DNA of 64,000 nt from Stenotrophomonas sp. BIO128-Bstrain (GCF_030128875.1 NZ_CP124620.1:620001-684000); one strand, 5' to 3'. Shown: positions 1-8,998, numbered from the stretch's first letter. The notes: generated by a model from the letters alone, not told the origin. Numbers and translations are program-made.

Positions 1-750
1 CGCGATGGCTGGTACAGCAGCGCCCTGGCCCGGGAAGACCTGGATGATGCCGCCTCGATCGGCCGCCGCGCCGCCGAACGCACCGTCGCCCGCCTGGAGC
101 CGCGCTCGATGACCACCGCGCAGATGCCGGTGCTGTATTCGCCGGAGGTGGCCCGCTCGCTCATCGGGCATCTGCTCGGCGCCGTCTCCGGCGGGGCGCT
201 GTACCGCCGCGCCAGCTTCCTGCTCGACAGCGTTGGCACCCGGCTGTTCCCGGCGTGGTTCGGCATTGAAGAACTGCCGCTGCTGCGCCGCGGGCTGCGT
301 TCGGCCGCCTTCGACGGCGATGGCGTGGCCACGCGCAATTCGGCGCTGATCCGCGATGGCGTGCTGGAGCGTTACATCCTGGGCAGCTATTCGGCGCGCA
401 AGCTGGGCCTGCCGACCACCGCCAACGCCGGTGGCGTGCACAACCTCAAGGTCACCGCCAACGCGGACGATCTGGTCTCGATCGCCCGGCAGATGGGCAA
501 TGGCCTGCTGGTCACCGAACTGATGGGGCAGGGCGTCAACAGCGTGACCGGTGATTACTCGCGCGGCGCCGGCGGGTTCCGCGTGGAGAACGGCGAGATC
601 AGCTACCCGGTGGACGGCATTACCATCGCCGGCAACCTCAAAGAGATGTTCGCCAGCATCGAAGCGGTGGGTGCCGACATCGACACCCGCTCGCACGTGC
701 ACACCGGTTCGATCCTTGTAGGACGAATGACCGTTGCGGGTAACGATTGA
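1..750 (+). CDS. pmbA: Metalloprotease PmbA/TldE, C-terminal part
   Basis: The open frame runs from the first base of the window, so the N-terminus lies outside and about 249 residues remain. The sequence is typical of the C-terminal domain of PmbA/TldE, with the stretch GSYSARKLGLPTTANAGG and the ending GSILVGRMTVAGND. In the known family, TldD carries the zinc site and TldE/PmbA is its partner. Together they process small peptides such as microcin B17 precursor and help turn over the CcdA antitoxin. An internal ATG at 109 is not the start, because conserved sequence continues upstream of it. A DUF4870 gene follows after 78 bp. Confidence 0.93.
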   Translation, partial: RDGWYSSALAREDLDDAASIGRRAAERTVARLEPRSMTTAQMPVLYSPEVARSLIGHLLGAVSGGALYRRASFLLDSVGTRLFPAWFGIEELPLLRRGLRSAAFDGDGVATRNSALIRDGVLERYILGSYSARKLGLPTTANAGGVHNLKVTANADDLVSIARQMGNGLLVTELMGQGVNSVTGDYSRGAGGFRVENGEISYPVDGITIAGNLKEMFASIEAVGADIDTRSHVHTGSILVGRMTVAGND

Positions 751-828
751 CGTATTCTATTGGGGCTGCCCTGGCAGGCGGGGAGCCTGCCGCGTGCAAT
801 ACCCATTACCTCGAACAAGGAGTTTCAC

Positions 829-1206
829 GTGAGCGATTTCGACAACGTCACCACCCCGCCGCCGCCGGTGAGCGCCCCGGCACCGGCCGATCAGCGCACC
901 ATGGCGCTGGTGGCCCACCTGCTGGGCATCTTCACCTGGTTCCTCGGCCCGCTGATCATCTGGCTGATCAACAAGGACGACAGCAGCAAGCGCTTCGTCA
1001 CCGACCAGGCCAAGGAAGCGCTGAACTTCCAGATCACCATCACCATCGCGATGCTGATCTGCATCGTGCTGACCATCGTCATCATCGGCGGCCTGCTGGC
1101 GCCGATCGTCGGCCTGCTCAACGTGATCTTCTGCATCATCGCAGCAGTCAAGGCCAACAACGGCGAAGCCTACCGTTATCCGTTCGCCCTGCGCCTGATC
1201 AAGTAA
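829..1206 (+). CDS. DUF4870 small membrane protein
   Basis: This 125-aa protein begins at a GTG at 829, chosen because AAGGAG lies at 817-822 with ideal spacing. Frames open further upstream lack any ribosome site. The N-terminus is Pro-rich (about residues 8-20). Hydrophobic segments follow near residues 27-47 and 68-112, with the DUF4870 hallmark FVTDQAKEALNFQI between them. The family is found in many bacterial inner membranes and has no assigned biochemical role. It is followed directly by a strong terminator at 1228-1256, so it is probably a single-gene unit or the tail of the pmbA transcript. Confidence 0.85.
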   Translation: MSDFDNVTTPPPPVSAPAPADQRTMALVAHLLGIFTWFLGPLIIWLINKDDSSKRFVTDQAKEALNFQITITIAMLICIVLTIVIIGGLLAPIVGLLNVIFCIIAAVKANNGEAYRYPFALRLIK

Positions 1207-1227
1207 TCGATCCGCAGCGCTGGAACG

Positions 1228-1256
1228 AAAAACGCCCGGGATTCCCGGGCGTTTTT
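1228..1256 (+). terminator. Rho-independent terminator after DUF4870 gene
   Basis: A perfect stem AAAAACGCCCGGG / CCCGGGCGTTTTT with a 3-nt loop lies 22 bp after the stop codon and ends in a T-run. It can work on either strand, so it may also protect against read-through from the convergent ispA operon. Confidence 0.9.
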
Positions 1257-1274
1257 CTGTGTCCTGGCGTTGTG

Positions 1275-1295
1275 CAACCACGCCATGCGTGGCTG
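1275..1295. repeat. REP-like palindrome
   Basis: CCACGC-CAT-GCGTGG forms a perfect short hairpin just downstream of ispA. The same CACGCCATGCGTG core occurs in the GTAG-bearing element at 21788-21814, so this is probably a degenerate member of the same REP family that has lost its GTAG head. Confidence 0.6.
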
Positions 1296-1308
1296 CCGGC
1301 ACGGTCGC

Positions 1309-2187
1309 TCAGTGGTCCCGCTCAACCGCCAGCTTCGCCAGCGCACGCAGTGCATCTGCCGGCTCGCCATATCCGGCCAGGCCATCGAACATCTGCTCGC
1401 TCAGCGTGCGCAGATGCGCCTTCGCCCCGTCCATGCCGAGCAGTGCCGGGAAGGTCGACTTGGCCTGTGCCTCGTCCTTGCCGGCGGTCTTGCCGAGCTG
1501 TTCGGAACTGGCTTCGACATCGAGGATGTCATCGCGCACCTGGAATGCCAGACCGAGCGCCGAGGCGACCGTATCCAGCGTTGCCAGATCGGCGGCGGGT
1601 GCCTGGCCACACAGCGCGCCCATGCGCACCGCCGCGCGGATCAGTGCGCCGGTCTTGAGCGCGTGCATGCGCTCAAGATCCTGCAGCGGCTGTTGATGAC
1701 CGGTGGCGTCGATATCCAGCGCCTGGCCGCCGCACATGCCGGCGGCACCGGAGGCGTGGGCCAGCGTCTGCAGGCAGGCCACGCGCAGTGACGCGGGCAG
1801 CGGCGCATCGGCGATCAGGCCGAACGCGCGCGTCTGCAGGGCATCACCGGCGAGGATCGCGGTGGCTTCATCAAAGGCGATGTGCGTGGTCGGGCGGCCG
1901 CGACGCAGGGCGTCATCGTCCATCGCCGGCAGATCGTCATGCACCAGCGAATACGCGTGGATCAGCTCGACCGCCATCGCCGGCGCGTCCAGCGCGTTCT
2001 CGTCGGCGCCGAAAATCCGGCCGCTTGCATACACCAGCAGCGGGCGCATGCGCTTGCCGCCCCCGAGCACCGCATAGCGCATCGCCTGGTGCAGTCCACG
2101 CGGGGCATCGGACGGGGAGGGCAGGCTGGCGTCGAGCTGGCTTTCGATCCGGTCGCGCCAACGCGCGAACGTGGCCTCAACCGTCAT
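1309..2187 (-). CDS. ispA: Polyprenyl (farnesyl) diphosphate synthase
   Basis: This 292-aa trans-isoprenyl diphosphate synthase condenses IPP with DMAPP/GPP to give farnesyl diphosphate. Both aspartate-rich metal motifs are present: DDLPAMDDD near the middle of the first half, and FQVRDDILD further on. The chain-length region with GQALDID and the [10 protein letters not shown] segment are also present. The ATG at 2187 overlaps the 3' end of xseB by 11 bp, the usual xseB-ispA arrangement, which implies translational coupling. Open sequence upstream of this ATG in the same frame is the xseB shadow and was excluded. In the wider family this operon often continues to dxs, but here a terminator and a convergent gene follow. 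Confidence 0.95.
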   Translation of the reverse strand: MTVEATFARWRDRIESQLDASLPSPSDAPRGLHQAMRYAVLGGGKRMRPLLVYASGRIFGADENALDAPAMAVELIHAYSLVHDDLPAMDDDALRRGRPTTHIAFDEATAILAGDALQTRAFGLIADAPLPASLRVACLQTLAHASGAAGMCGGQALDIDATGHQQPLQDLERMHALKTGALIRAAVRMGALCGQAPAADLATLDTVASALGLAFQVRDDILDVEASSEQLGKTAGKDEAQAKSTFPALLGMDGAKAHLRTLSEQMFDGLAGYGEPADALRALAKLAVERDH

Positions 2188-2437
2188 GGCTGGGCGGGTC
2201 GAATGGCACCGCGGTGTCGGGCTGGGCCGGATCGCTGAGCAGGCGCACGCGCAGTTCGGCCTGTTCCAGCGCCTGCTGGCACTGGCGGTACAGGCCGACG
2301 CCACGTTCGTAGGCGCTGAGCGATTGCTCCAGGCTCATTTCGCCGGTTTCCATCTTCTCCACCAGCTGCTCCAGCTCTTCCAGCGACTGCTCGAAGTGGG
2401 CGACCGGGGAGGTTTCATTGGGGGACTTCTTTGCCAT
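2177..2437 (-). CDS. xseB: Exodeoxyribonuclease VII small subunit
   Basis: This 86-aa protein has the XseB signature [20 protein letters not shown] followed by [12 protein letters not shown]. It is the small subunit that binds the long coiled-coil of XseA to form exonuclease VII, which degrades single-stranded DNA in both directions. Its length is normal for the family. The gene overlaps ispA and lies 36 bp downstream of tilS, so tilS-xseB-ispA may be co-transcribed. xseA is not in the window. Confidence 0.94.
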   Translation of the reverse strand: MAKKSPNETSPVAHFEQSLEELEQLVEKMETGEMSLEQSLSAYERGVGLYRQCQQALEQAELRVRLLSDPAQPDTAVPFDPPSHDG

Positions 2438-2473
2438 GTGCCAAGTGTGGGCTGCTGGCCGGGCGGGGTCAAT

Positions 2474-3763
2474 TCACGCCGCGCCGGGTGTCCACTGCAA
2501 CTGCGCGTGATGGGCCAGCAGCCACGGTTGCAGGGCCGCACCGATAACCCGGTCACCGGCGGCCAGCAATGTGTCCTCGTCGAACAGCAGCGGCAGCTGG
2601 CGACGCTGCCACGGCGGCAGGCCCTGCTGCTGCAGCAGGTCTTTGAGCGCATGGGAATGCGTGCGCCCGGGCAGCTGGATGCGCTCGCCGCCGCGGCGTG
2701 CGCGGATCTGCACCGGGCTATCGAAACCGGCGTCCGTGCCAAGCAGGACCAGCTCGCCACCGTCTGGCAATGCCAGCGGCGCGCGGCCATCCCAGTGCAC
2801 GCTCCAGTCGGCCGGCAAGGCCAGGCTGGCCGAGAGCAGGTGCAGTTGGCCGCGCCAGCGGCGGATGCGTGCCCCCTGCCAGGCGAACTGCGCATCGGCG
2901 TGGTGGGCAGCCGGGAGCAGCTCGCGTTCGACCGCCTCCACGCCCGCTGCCGGCAGCGGCGGCAGGCCACTGCCGCGCACCCAGTGCCGCAGCAACCGTG
3001 CGCGGCGCTCGAGCGGCTGGCGCAGCAGCCGCGCGCAGTCGATCACGCCGGGGCCGACGCTGCAGCGTTCCAATGCGTCGCGGTCGGCACTGTCGAGCAG
3101 GTGCTGGGACTGCGCGCACAAGGCGGCACTCCGGGCAAATGCCGCATCGGCCTGCGGCCAGCGCTGGCGCAGTTGCGGCAGCACGTGCAGCCGCAGGAAG
3201 TTGCGATCGGCGTCATCGCTGGCATTGCTGGGATCTTCGATCCACTCCAGCCCCTCGGCCTGCGCATGTGCGCGCAACGCACTGCGCGGAACCTCCAGCA
3301 AGGGCCGCCACACGGTGCCGGCGCCAAACGCGCTGGTGACCTGCATGGAGGCCAACCCATCCACGCCGGAGCCGCGCAGCGCACGCATCAGGAAGGTCTC
3401 GGCCTGGTCATCGCGGTGATGGGCCAGGGCCAGGTGTTCACCAGGCAGCAGCTGCGAAGCGAACGCCTCACGGCGCGCATGCCGCGCGGCGGCTTCCAGG
3501 CCTTGTCCCTGGTGACGCGGCACCTGCACGCGGATCACCCGCAGCGGGATGTTCCAGCGCGCACAGAGCTGCGTGCAGTGCACGGTCCAGGCGTCAGCCT
3601 GTTCCTGCAGGCCGTGATGGATATGCACGGCGCGCAGGCCGGCCGTCCGCTGTGCCGGCGAGGTGGCCAGCCAGTGCAGCAGGACGGTGGAATCGAGCCC
3701 ACCGCTGAAGCCGACCAGCACAGGGTGGACGACAGAGGGCGGTGGCGGCAGCAGGGAGGTCAT
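2474..3763 (-). CDS. tilS: tRNA(Ile)-lysidine synthetase
   Basis: This 429-aa enzyme converts cytidine 34 of the tRNA-Ile CAU anticodon to lysidine, using ATP and lysine, so that it reads AUA. The PP-loop ATP-binding motif SGGLDS is at residues 20-25. It is followed by HIHHGLQEQAD and HHRDDQAETFLMR, both typical of TilS. The C-terminal part holds the substrate-recognition and TilS-C domains. The start at 3763 places the P-loop about 20 residues in, as in homologues, but no strong ribosome-binding site is visible, so a slightly earlier start is possible. The gene is essential in most bacteria. Confidence 0.95.
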   Translation of the reverse strand: MTSLLPPPPSVVHPVLVGFSGGLDSTVLLHWLATSPAQRTAGLRAVHIHHGLQEQADAWTVHCTQLCARWNIPLRVIRVQVPRHQGQGLEAAARHARREAFASQLLPGEHLALAHHRDDQAETFLMRALRGSGVDGLASMQVTSAFGAGTVWRPLLEVPRSALRAHAQAEGLEWIEDPSNASDDADRNFLRLHVLPQLRQRWPQADAAFARSAALCAQSQHLLDSADRDALERCSVGPGVIDCARLLRQPLERRARLLRHWVRGSGLPPLPAAGVEAVERELLPAAHHADAQFAWQGARIRRWRGQLHLLSASLALPADWSVHWDGRAPLALPDGGELVLLGTDAGFDSPVQIRARRGGERIQLPGRTHSHALKDLLQQQGLPPWQRRQLPLLFDEDTLLAAGDRVIGAALQPWLLAHHAQLQWTPGAA

Positions 3764-3827
3764 GGGAAGTGCGATCTCAGGCAGACCGGCAGTATCGGTG
3801 CTGCGTGGCGACGTTGCCACGCGGGAA

Positions 3828-4412
3828 TCACGGTGTGCCGGCATCCATCGCCGGGCGCCCCTGCCGATCGATGCGATACCAGGTGCCGCCAACCATCGCG
3901 ATGTGGCCGTGGTCGTCCGGCGTGCCCGGACGGCAGCCTTCGCAGACGCGGGCCACCCCGTCATCGAACGCCCAGCCAAAATCGAACGTGCCCGGAAAGG
4001 CTTGGCGCAGCTGGGTATCGAAGTAACCGATGCGCTGCCCGACACGCCCACGCACCAACCCCTCCACGACGTAGTCCGGGCCGTTGTCGAAGGTGATCAC
4101 CGGCAACTGACGGCCATCGGCACGGACGTAGTGGAATCCACCGCCGGCGTACACCGCTGCCAGCCCGTCCCGATCGTAGGACAGCGACGCCAGGGACGCC
4201 GCGTCGAGTTCCAGATGCCCATCGAGCCACTGGCAACCGGGCAGCGGCTGCAGCCCATCTTCCTGGGTCAGGGCGGTGCAGCCGGTGCCGGCGCCGGTGC
4301 CGGTGCCGGTGTCGGCGGCCAAGGTCAGCGGCGATGCGAACAGACCGGCCACCAGCAGCAGGGGCCGCGCGAGGCGGCCCCTGTTCGCTGCATTGCGACG
4401 AATTTGATGCAT
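3828..4412 (-). CDS. Exported WG-repeat-type protein
   Basis: This 194-aa protein has a likely signal peptide (LLLVAGLFASPLTLAA), then a short Gly/Thr/Ala run (TGTGTGAGTG) encoded by GGTGCC-type repeats. After that comes sequence of the WG-repeat type, such as RIGYFDTQLRQAFPGTFDFG and a repeated aromatic-Gly-Asp pattern. Its ATG shares one base with the TAA stop of the upstream phosphatase (TAATG), so translation is probably coupled. WG-repeat proteins usually bind or scaffold other molecules and no enzymatic motif was seen. A periplasmic role alongside the phosphatase is inferred only from the coupling. Confidence 0.7.
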   Translation of the reverse strand: MHQIRRNAANRGRLARPLLLVAGLFASPLTLAADTGTGTGAGTGCTALTQEDGLQPLPGCQWLDGHLELDAASLASLSYDRDGLAAVYAGGGFHYVRADGRQLPVITFDNGPDYVVEGLVRGRVGQRIGYFDTQLRQAFPGTFDFGWAFDDGVARVCEGCRPGTPDDHGHIAMVGGTWYRIDRQGRPAMDAGTP

Positions 4413-6124
4413 TACTTGCTGTCGCCCGCCTGGCGCTCGAACGCGGTCGGCTTGGGCAGCTCGACCGGCACGCCCTTGGCATCGCAGGTGCCGGCTTCGC
4501 ACAGGCGCTGGCGCAGGCGCGGGGTGGCCTGCACGATCATGTGGTAGATCGCGTTCTGCTCCATCGTGCCGCGGACCGCCTTGCTGCCCGGGCCACGTGC
4601 CCAGATGCCGACGTCTTCGCCGCCATGCGATTCGCTCTTGGCCGGGACCAGCGCTTCCTGCATGTAATCGGGATGCTCGGTATCCACCGCGGTCAGGTCC
4701 GGCCGACCCGTGGTCGGATCGAAGCTGCTCGGGTTGTGCGGGTAGCGCTTCGGGCCGACCGGCTGCTGGTTGGTGGCACCGGTGTAGCCCGGGCCGTTGG
4801 CGTAGGTCAGCGTGGTGTAGGGCAGGCCGAGGCCGTCGCGGGCCAGGTCCAGCTTGCCGGCACCGTCTTCGCCCCCCTTGTCCTTGACCTTGCCCAGGAT
4901 CGGGTTGCCACGGGCCGGGTAACCGACGAAGTTCAGGGTGTGGGAGTGATCGGCGGTGACGATGATCAACGTGTCCTGGTCGGAGGTGGCCTCGACCGCG
5001 GCGCGCACCGCATCGGACAGCGCCACCGTATCGGTCAGCGCCCGGTAGGCGTTGCCGCTGTGGTTGGCGTGATCGATGCGCGCGCCCTCGATCATCAGCA
5101 CATAGCCTTCCTGATGGCGCGACAGATTGGCGATCGCCGCCTTGGTCAGCTCGGCCAGGCTCGGCTCACCGGCCGGGTCGTCCTTGCGCTCGGCTTCGTA
5201 GCGCATGTGGTCCGGCTCGAACAGGCCCAGGATGGCCGGCGCATTGGCCGCCGCCTGCAGCTGCCTGGCGTTCCATACGTACGCGCCCTGCGGGTGCGCC
5301 TGCTGCCATTCGGTCACCAGGCTGCGCCCGTCCAGGCGCTGGCCGACCTTGTCGTCGTACTCGGGATCGCGCTCTTCCACCGTGGTGAACTCACCGCGTC
5401 CGCCGCCGAGGGCGACCAGCGGGCCGCGCCCGAAGCGCGAGGTCGACAGCAGCTGCTGGGCGATGTCACGGCAGCCGGCGGCCTTGGCCTCTTCCGGCAC
5501 ATCGGTGTCGTTCTCCCAGTTGCGCTCCGGCGAGTGCGCGTAGGTCGCTGCCGGGGTGGCATGGGTCAGGCGGGCGGTAGAGACCACGCCGGTCGCCATG
5601 CCGGCACTGTCGGCCAGCTGCAGCCAGGTCAGCAGGCCCTTGTCGAGGCTGTCGGCGCAGTCATTGCGGGTGCCCGCGCTGACGCCGATCGCGCCCATGT
5701 GGGTCTTCACGCCGGTGGTGATCGCGGTCATGGTGCCCGCCGAATCCGGCGTCTGCGAATCGGTGTTGTAGGTCTTGCTGAACGCCGTCGCCGGGAAGCG
5801 CTCCCAGGACAGCAGGTTCTCCTCGCCCGGGTGCCCGTTGCGCTGCCCCTCGAAGATGCGCGCCGCCGCCACCGTGGTCAGGCTCATGCCGTCGCCCAGG
5901 AACAGGATGACGTTCTTGGCCTTGCCGTCCATCGCACCGGTGCTGGCCGCCCGTGCCGCGCCGCTGCGGTACCACCACTGCGGCGTCTCCCCAGCAGGGT
6001 GGGCAATGGCCGGCACATCGACCTGGACCGCGCCGGCAGAGGCGCTGGAGGAGGGAGCGGTACTGGCGCAGGCGCCGAGCAGCAGGGTGGTGACGGCAGC
6101 CACCAGGGGCGTGAAACGGAACAT
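4412..6124 (-). CDS. Alkaline phosphatase, lipoprotein
   Basis: This 570-aa protein is of the PhoA/alkaline phosphatase superfamily. It starts at 6124 with a lipoprotein signal peptide (VTTLLLGAC, lipid Cys19). It carries the first metal site VILFLGDGMS, the nucleophile region PDSAGTMTAITTG and the histidine-rich metal ligands TADHSHTLNF. It should hydrolyse phosphate monoesters in the periplasm while anchored to a membrane. It is longer than E. coli PhoA. The gene is coupled to the downstream WG-repeat protein. No Pho-box was identified with confidence in the 149 bp before the divergent symporter gene, so phosphate control is not shown by the sequence. Confidence 0.9.
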   Translation of the reverse strand: MFRFTPLVAAVTTLLLGACASTAPSSSASAGAVQVDVPAIAHPAGETPQWWYRSGAARAASTGAMDGKAKNVILFLGDGMSLTTVAAARIFEGQRNGHPGEENLLSWERFPATAFSKTYNTDSQTPDSAGTMTAITTGVKTHMGAIGVSAGTRNDCADSLDKGLLTWLQLADSAGMATGVVSTARLTHATPAATYAHSPERNWENDTDVPEEAKAAGCRDIAQQLLSTSRFGRGPLVALGGGRGEFTTVEERDPEYDDKVGQRLDGRSLVTEWQQAHPQGAYVWNARQLQAAANAPAILGLFEPDHMRYEAERKDDPAGEPSLAELTKAAIANLSRHQEGYVLMIEGARIDHANHSGNAYRALTDTVALSDAVRAAVEATSDQDTLIIVTADHSHTLNFVGYPARGNPILGKVKDKGGEDGAGKLDLARDGLGLPYTTLTYANGPGYTGATNQQPVGPKRYPHNPSSFDPTTGRPDLTAVDTEHPDYMQEALVPAKSESHGGEDVGIWARGPGSKAVRGTMEQNAIYHMIVQATPRLRQRLCEAGTCDAKGVPVELPKPTAFERQAGDSK

Positions 6125-6273
6125 GGATGAATGAATCTCACATGTGAAACGGGCGTTCATTATGCAGAACGCCGCAAGGCACGCCGATGACACGCTGATT
6201 TTCCGTCCACGCCTCGTTCCGCGGCCCGGCTTGGGCTAAGGTGCCTAGCTGTCAAATCATCTCTGGAACGCAC

Positions 6274-7602
6274 ATGAAGCTGGTCTCTGCCTGGCTGCGG
6301 ATCCCCTTCTGGCAACGGGTCCTCGGCGGCTTCGTGCTGGGCGCACTGGCCGGCTGGCTGCTCGGCCCGGCGGCCGAAACCTGGTTCGGCCCCCTCGGCG
6401 ATCTCTACGTCACCCTGATCAAGATGATCGCGGTGCCGCTGGTGTTCTTCGCCGTGATCAACGCCATTTCCTCGCTGCACGGGCAGAAGTCCGTGGCGGC
6501 ACTCGGCGGGCGCACCTTCCTGTGGTTCATCATCACCGCGGCCCTGGCCGTGTGCGTGGGGCTGGGCGTGGGCACCCTCATGCAGCCGGGCAGCGGCGCG
6601 CTCAGCCTGAGCATGGACCACAGCTACACCCCGCGCGAAGTACCCAGCGTGATCAAGGTGCTGATGGATGTCGTGCCCTCCAACGTGTTCTACGCGTTGA
6701 CCGGCATCGGCACCCGCGTCAACGCCGCCGGTGAAACCGTCCTGGCCGCCGGCCGCGGTTCGATCCTGCCGGTGATCTTCTTCGCCGGCCTGCTCGGCTT
6801 CGCCATGGTCAAGCTGGGCGACAAGGTCAGCGAAGCACGCAAGCTGACCGGCCAGATGAGCGACATCATGATCCAGGTGACCCGCTTCGTGCTGGAGATC
6901 ACCCCGCTGGGCACCTTCGGCCTGATCGCCGGCCTGGTCGGCAGCTATGGCTTCGAGAAACTGCTGCCGCTCGGCAACTTCGTCCTGGCCCTGTACATCG
7001 CCTGCGCGCTGCACATCGTGGTGGTCTACGGCAGCCTCCTGCTCATGCACGGCCTGAACCCGCTGAAATTCTTCCGCGGCGCCGCCCCCGGCATGCAGGT
7101 GGCCTTCGTCAGCTCCTCCAGCTTCGCGGCCATGCCGGCCGCGATGCGCTCGATCACCCACAACCTTGGCGTCAACAAGGACTACGCCTCCTTCGCCGTC
7201 CCCCTGGGTGCCAGCATCAAGATGGACGGCTGCGGCGCGATCTATCCCGCCCTGTGCGCCGTCTTCATCGCCCAGTACACCGGCGTCCCGCTCACCCCCG
7301 AGCAGTACATCGTCGTGCTGATCGCCTCGGTCCTGGGCAGCTTCGGCACCGCCGGCGTCCCCGGCACCGCCGTGGTCATGGCCACCGTCGTGCTGAGCGC
7401 GGCCAACCTGCCACTGGAAACCATCGGCTACCTCTACGCGATCGACCGCATCCTGGACATGATGCGCACCATGACCAACGTTACCGGCCAGATGCTGGTC
7501 CCGGTCATCGTTGCCAAGGAAACCGGCCTGCTCGACCGCGCGGTCTACGACAACCCATCCACCAACTTGGGCGTGGATGAGGGCGAAGAACGAACGTCCT
7601 GA
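6274..7602 (+). CDS. Dicarboxylate/amino acid:cation symporter (DAACS/SDF family)
   Basis: This 442-aa inner-membrane transporter is of the GltP/DctA family. The serine-rich re-entrant loop is present (VSSSSFAAMP, Ser280-283), and the substrate/Na-binding helix reads SIKMDGCGAIYP, where many members have NMDGTA. Eight membrane helices fit the hydrophobic pattern. It imports C4-dicarboxylates or acidic amino acids with protons or Na+. The start ATG at 6274 follows GGAA. An earlier in-frame start at 6241 adds only a non-conserved stretch. The gene ends in a terminator whose T-run carries an insertion sequence. Confidence 0.9.
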   Translation: MKLVSAWLRIPFWQRVLGGFVLGALAGWLLGPAAETWFGPLGDLYVTLIKMIAVPLVFFAVINAISSLHGQKSVAALGGRTFLWFIITAALAVCVGLGVGTLMQPGSGALSLSMDHSYTPREVPSVIKVLMDVVPSNVFYALTGIGTRVNAAGETVLAAGRGSILPVIFFAGLLGFAMVKLGDKVSEARKLTGQMSDIMIQVTRFVLEITPLGTFGLIAGLVGSYGFEKLLPLGNFVLALYIACALHIVVVYGSLLLMHGLNPLKFFRGAAPGMQVAFVSSSSFAAMPAAMRSITHNLGVNKDYASFAVPLGASIKMDGCGAIYPALCAVFIAQYTGVPLTPEQYIVVLIASVLGSFGTAGVPGTAVVMATVVLSAANLPLETIGYLYAIDRILDMMRTMTNVTGQMLVPVIVAKETGLLDRAVYDNPSTNLGVDEGEERTS

Positions 7603-7624
7603 TGCAGGCACGAACGCAGCACCC

Positions 7625-7653
7625 AAAGACCGGCGAGAGCCGGTCTTTTTTTT
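7625..7653 (+). terminator. Terminator of the symporter gene, T-tract hit by IS
   Basis: The stem AAAGACCGGC / GCCGGTCTTT with a GAGA loop is followed by eight T residues. The last eight T (7646-7653) are exactly the left target duplication of the ISL3 element, so the insertion regenerated the T-tract and the terminator is likely still functional. Confidence 0.85.
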
Positions 7654-8963
7654 GGTTCTTCACCCAACTCCGGGGAAGGCCGCCCGGATCTTCAGGAAGA
7701 AGTACGCGTCATCTCGGTATCCGTAGGCAACGCGCTTGATGACCTTGATCTTGTTGTTGATGCCTTCCACCAGGTTCGTCCCGAGCGGCCATCGGCAGTG
7801 GGCCAGGATGCCCGGGAGATAAGGCTGCAGACGGCGGACAAAGATGCGCAGCGGCTCCAGCCCGCTTCGCAGGGCGCGATGCTTCCATGACCGCCAGGCC
7901 TTCTCCGCCCAGCTCTGGCTTCGGTAGCGCCACAGCTGCTTCAGGTCGTCTTTGAGCAGATAAGTGGTCAGCAGGGCTTTGTTGGCGGCCAGCAGCTCCT
8001 CGAGTTGGACGCGCTGCTCGGCCGGGACGTTTTGCCGGTTGCGCAGCAGGAGCCAGCGCGAGGTCTTCACCACCCGTCGCGCGGGCTTGTCGGTGCGTAG
8101 GCGATTGGCCTCGTCCACCCGCACCCGATCAATGACTTCGCGCCCGTACTTGGCCACGACATGGAAGAGGTCGTAGACCACTTCAGCATTGGGGCACTGG
8201 GCTTTGACCTCCACATCAAAGGCCGAATTCATGTCCATTGCTACGGCTTGGATGCGTTCGCAACCGACCCTGCCGAGTAGTTCAAAGAAGGGACGGATGT
8301 CAGCGCGGCTGCGTCCTCGGCCGACCCAGAGCACGCGCTTGCGCGATGGCTCGACGACCACGGTGGCGTAGCGATGCCCCTTCTGGATCGCAAACTCGTC
8401 CATCGCGATCACGCGTACGTCCGATAGGTCCACTGGGCCCAGCGTCTGCATCAGATGCCTGAAATCAAGCGCTTTGACCGTCTTCCAGTCCAGACCATGC
8501 CACTTTGCGGTGGCATGGATCGAGGTGGTGGCGCACATGCGTGCCACGCTCTGCGCAAGCCGTTGCGTTACCCGGGCATGCCGCTCCAGCCAATCCAAGT
8601 GCTCCAGTTTCGGCCCGCAGCGAGGGCAGGCCAGCCGCTGCCGCTGGACTTCCAACTCCACCGGCTCGTCGAACACGGGCAAGTCACGGATGCGCCGGAG
8701 CGTCTGGTCGTGGATGGCCACGACCCACTTGCCGCAGCCACTGCAGCGTCGTCGGCGGCGTGAATCAGGCAACAGCGAAAGCACCAGCCACGTGGCTCCG
8801 CCACGTGCCTCGCGGCGCCATCCATCCAGGCGATACCCCGCCCAGCCTCCCAGCAACGGCATACAATCCAGCTTGGCCACGGCCGGCCTCGGTTTGTTTT
8901 CTCGACAACTACAAATCTAGCTGGTCGGCCGTGCGCCTTCTCCCCTCAGATGGGAGAAGAACC
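7654..8963. mobile_element. Complete ISL3-family insertion sequence with 8-bp TSD
   Basis: The element is 1310 bp. The left end GGTTCTTCACCCAACTCCGGGG and the reverse complement of the right end (GGTTCTTCTCCCATCTGAGGGG) match at 18 of 22 positions. The flanks are identical 8-bp direct repeats of T (7646-7653 and 8964-8971), the duplication length expected for ISL3 elements. It contains one transposase gene on the minus strand, whose stop codon lies inside the left inverted repeat. Both ends, the TSD and the reading frame look intact, so the insertion is recent and potentially active. Confidence 0.93.
7660..8880 (-). CDS. ISL3-family transposase
   Basis: This 406-aa protein starts with GTG at 8880 (an ATG at 8862 is an alternative). 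It has an N-terminal zinc-binding region (CSGCGKW ... CPRCG), an HTH-like region around CATTSIHATAKWHGLDWKTV, and a DDE domain. The acidic residues of the DDE domain are seen in VIAMDEFAIQKGHRY, AVAMDMNSAFD and NLVEGINNKIK. This layout is that of ISL3-family transposases. It catalyses cut-and-paste movement of the element described at 7654-8963. No frameshift is present. Confidence 0.95.
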   Translation of the reverse strand: MAKLDCMPLLGGWAGYRLDGWRREARGGATWLVLSLLPDSRRRRRCSGCGKWVVAIHDQTLRRIRDLPVFDEPVELEVQRQRLACPRCGPKLEHLDWLERHARVTQRLAQSVARMCATTSIHATAKWHGLDWKTVKALDFRHLMQTLGPVDLSDVRVIAMDEFAIQKGHRYATVVVEPSRKRVLWVGRGRSRADIRPFFELLGRVGCERIQAVAMDMNSAFDVEVKAQCPNAEVVYDLFHVVAKYGREVIDRVRVDEANRLRTDKPARRVVKTSRWLLLRNRQNVPAEQRVQLEELLAANKALLTTYLLKDDLKQLWRYRSQSWAEKAWRSWKHRALRSGLEPLRIFVRRLQPYLPGILAHCRWPLGTNLVEGINNKIKVIKRVAYGYRDDAYFFLKIRAAFPGVG

Positions 8964-8998
8964 TTTTTTTTCCGCTTTGGGTGTCCGCGAGCGTTACG

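Noticed and set aside
4286..4318. GGTGCC simple repeat as a phase-variation tract
   Set aside because: It is a short in-frame hexamer-like run encoding Gly-Thr/Ala in the WG-repeat protein. Unit changes would not shift the frame.
4334..6130. Long open frame on the plus strand opposite the alkaline phosphatase
   Set aside because: It is the antisense shadow of a clearly conserved gene in GC-rich DNA, with a His/Arg/Gly-biased product and no ribosome site. Similar long antisense frames opposite the TonB receptors, M13 peptidases, ispA and rimO were rejected for the same reason.
6125..6273. Pho-box between alkaline phosphatase and symporter
   Set aside because: No pair of CTGTCAT-type direct repeats at the required spacing could be seen in the 149-bp gap.
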